7,497 bases of DNA from Anaerolineaceae bacterium (GTDB taxonomy: Bacteria > Chloroflexota > Anaerolineae > Anaerolineales > Anaerolineaceae). Positions 6,225 to 7,497 of this stretch are shown here, in pieces. The notes beneath the pieces were generated by a model. The model searched no databases and had not been told where the DNA came from. It saw nothing but the letters and a program-made list of their open reading frames with translations. The stretch lies in the NCBI GenBank assembly GCA_021107195.1, contig JAIOTF010000318.1, positions 1 to 7,497 on the forward strand, given 5' to 3'. The position numbers and the translations under genes are program-made. Each line of letters begins with the position of its first letter. Position 1 is the first letter of the stretch.

Positions 6225-7497
6225 TTATTCACACCCGCGTAAATCATACAAGCGGCGATAGCGCGGTTCGCGCTTGGCGGTTACTTCTTCCACCAGCAGC
6301 ACGCATTCATCCTCCAGCGATTCCTGCACTGTTCGTGGCAGCTCGTCCCAATACATTTCATCTACATACAGATAATCGTATCCCGCTGCCACCAGTCCAT
6401 TCAAATACGGCTCTTTTTGTAACTGGCGCCATTCCGGCTTGGCCTGATACCAGGTGGTATACGAATCGCTGGTCCGGGCGAAAATGGTCGGCGAGCGTGA
6501 GGGCAGGGGGTCGAAGACCAGGCTGTCCTCTTCCAGCTTGTTCCAGTGATGTTCCATCATTTTCGCGTCCAGCGGATCGATGAAATAACTCAGCACCGGC
6601 TGCTGGATAGCGAAGAATTCAGTTGTCAGGAAGACCAGTCCACTGATAATGATCAGCACTCCTGTTGTACCAGCGAAGAGTTTCGCATAGTCTTTTTGCC
6701 GCTGCGCCCAGTTCCATGCCAGGGGCACGAAGAAGAGCATTGACAGCTTGGCAAAAGTATACAGGCGCACGGTGTTGCGCACGCCGGTTGAGCCGGTGAA
6801 GTTGACGAAGAGCATACCCAGCGAGATGACACCGGAAAGCACCAGGGCGGCTTCGTACCAGCGTTCTGCACGATAGGCTTTCCAGCCCCATATCACCAGC
6901 AGAGGAAAGACGAGAATGGACGGGCCGATTTCCAGCAGGGCGGTAAGGAGCTGCCAGGGGTTGAAGAGGGACAGCTCGCCTAACTGGGTGGAGATGATCT
7001 CCGGCGGCCAGGCGAAGGCGAAGCCGATGGTTTGGTAAGAAGTGTTCTCTGCACCGGTGAACAGCATGCCAAGCTTGCTGGCGAGGGTGTCGGTCAGTGC
7101 GCCGCCTTGCAGCAGGGCAAAGGCTGTGCCGATAGCTACGGCCACCAGCCAGGATTTTAGTTCAGGCGGGAATTTGAGATTGCGTTGGCGGATGGCAGTG
7201 ATCGCGGCCAGCAGGCCCCAGGCGGCTGTGATCAGTACCAGACTGGTCTCGGACATCAGGCCGGTGGCGCCGATCAGGAAGATGGTGACTACCAGCGCCC
7301 ATTTATTGCGCCAGCGGTTGAAGGTCAGCAGCAGGACGAAAATCAAGGCAGTATTGATCGTGCTGTTGCTGGCAAACATACTCATGGCGCTGTTGCCGAT
7401 CAGTCCGTTGGCGAAGGCAAAGGAGAAGGGGCGCGGGCCGCCGCCTTCGAGCGCCCAGTTGTTCATCAGTGCTTCGGCCAGGGTTGGGCCGGTATTA
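6225..7497 (-). CDS. Multi-pass membrane protein, C-terminal part (partial)
   Basis: The frame stays open to the right edge and reads NTGPTLAEALMNNWALEG upstream of the first in-window ATG (7466), so the true start lies outside. Numbered from that ATG, hydrophobic segments are near 38-50, 56-70, 73-92, 106-120, 172-195, 205-222, 237-253 and 265-284. A soluble C-terminal domain follows (about 290-413) with LVFDPLPSRSPTIFAR, GYDYLYVDEMYWDELP and EPRYRRLYDLRGCE. The shape, several membrane spans then a compact tail, recalls GT-C-like membrane glycosyltransferases or the related uncharacterised membrane proteins common in Chloroflexota. The catalytic loop expected near the N-terminus of such enzymes is not in the window, so this is a family-level guess. 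The gene is convergent with the PEBP gene. The stop TAA is at 6227-6225. Confidence 0.65.
   Translation of the reverse strand, partial: NTGPTLAEALMNNWALEGGGPRPFSFAFANGLIGNSAMSMFASNSTINTALIFVLLLTFNRWRNKWALVVTIFLIGATGLMSETSLVLITAAWGLLAAITAIRQRNLKFPPELKSWLVAVAIGTAFALLQGGALTDTLASKLGMLFTGAENTSYQTIGFAFAWPPEIISTQLGELSLFNPWQLLTALLEIGPSILVFPLLVIWGWKAYRAERWYEAALVLSGVISLGMLFVNFTGSTGVRNTVRLYTFAKLSMLFFVPLAWNWAQRQKDYAKLFAGTTGVLIIISGLVFLTTEFFAIQQPVLSYFIDPLDAKMMEHHWNKLEEDSLVFDPLPSRSPTIFARTSDSYTTWYQAKPEWRQLQKEPYLNGLVAAGYDYLYVDEMYWDELPRTVQESLEDECVLLVEEVTAKREPRYRRLYDLRGCE

Overview
The window looks like chromosomal DNA from a moderately GC-rich bacterium, most plausibly a member of the Chloroflexota (Anaerolineae-like). 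That placement is an inference. It rests on the NarL/LiaR-type two-component pair, the style of the polytopic membrane protein at the right edge (hydrophobic core plus a C-terminal soluble domain of a kind I associate with Chloroflexota GT-C-like proteins), and GTAG...CTAC palindromic repeats in the spacers. No rRNA, tRNA, CRISPR array, transposase or phage gene is visible.

Layout. Positions 1-344 hold no convincing gene, only inverted repeats. Positions 345-2481 (minus strand) are a two-component operon: a membrane histidine kinase of the HisKA_3 class followed, with an 8-nt overlap, by its LuxR-type response regulator. Positions 2482-2857 are a 376-bp divergent spacer with a plausible sigma-70 promoter and a structured leader reading rightward. 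Positions 2858-5606 (plus strand) are a tight two-gene operon. Its first gene encodes a 541-residue protein with an N-terminal cobalamin-binding domain fused to a glutamate-mutase-E-like catalytic domain. Its second gene, 10 nt further on, encodes an octopine/opine-dehydrogenase-family NAD(P)-dependent oxidoreductase. A YbhB/YbcL-type PEBP protein follows at 5678-6130 and may be co-transcribed. A 94-bp convergent spacer carries a 28-bp palindrome. The minus-strand gene at 6225-7497 is the C-terminal part of a large multi-pass membrane protein that runs off the window.

The part most likely to be undescribed is the cobalamin-mutase/opine-dehydrogenase pair. As I recall the family, glutamate mutase is normally two polypeptides (GlmS, cobalamin binding; GlmE, TIM barrel). 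Here the equivalents are one chain in S-E order. The cobalamin motif keeps its histidine but has Cys where Asp is expected, and several residues that recognise glutamate in GlmE look changed. With an opine-type dehydrogenase beside it, the likely role is rearrangement of an amino-acid-like or 2-oxo-acid-like compound followed or preceded by an NAD(P)H-dependent step. The substrate cannot be read from the sequence. The divergent two-component system could regulate the operon, but only its position suggests this.
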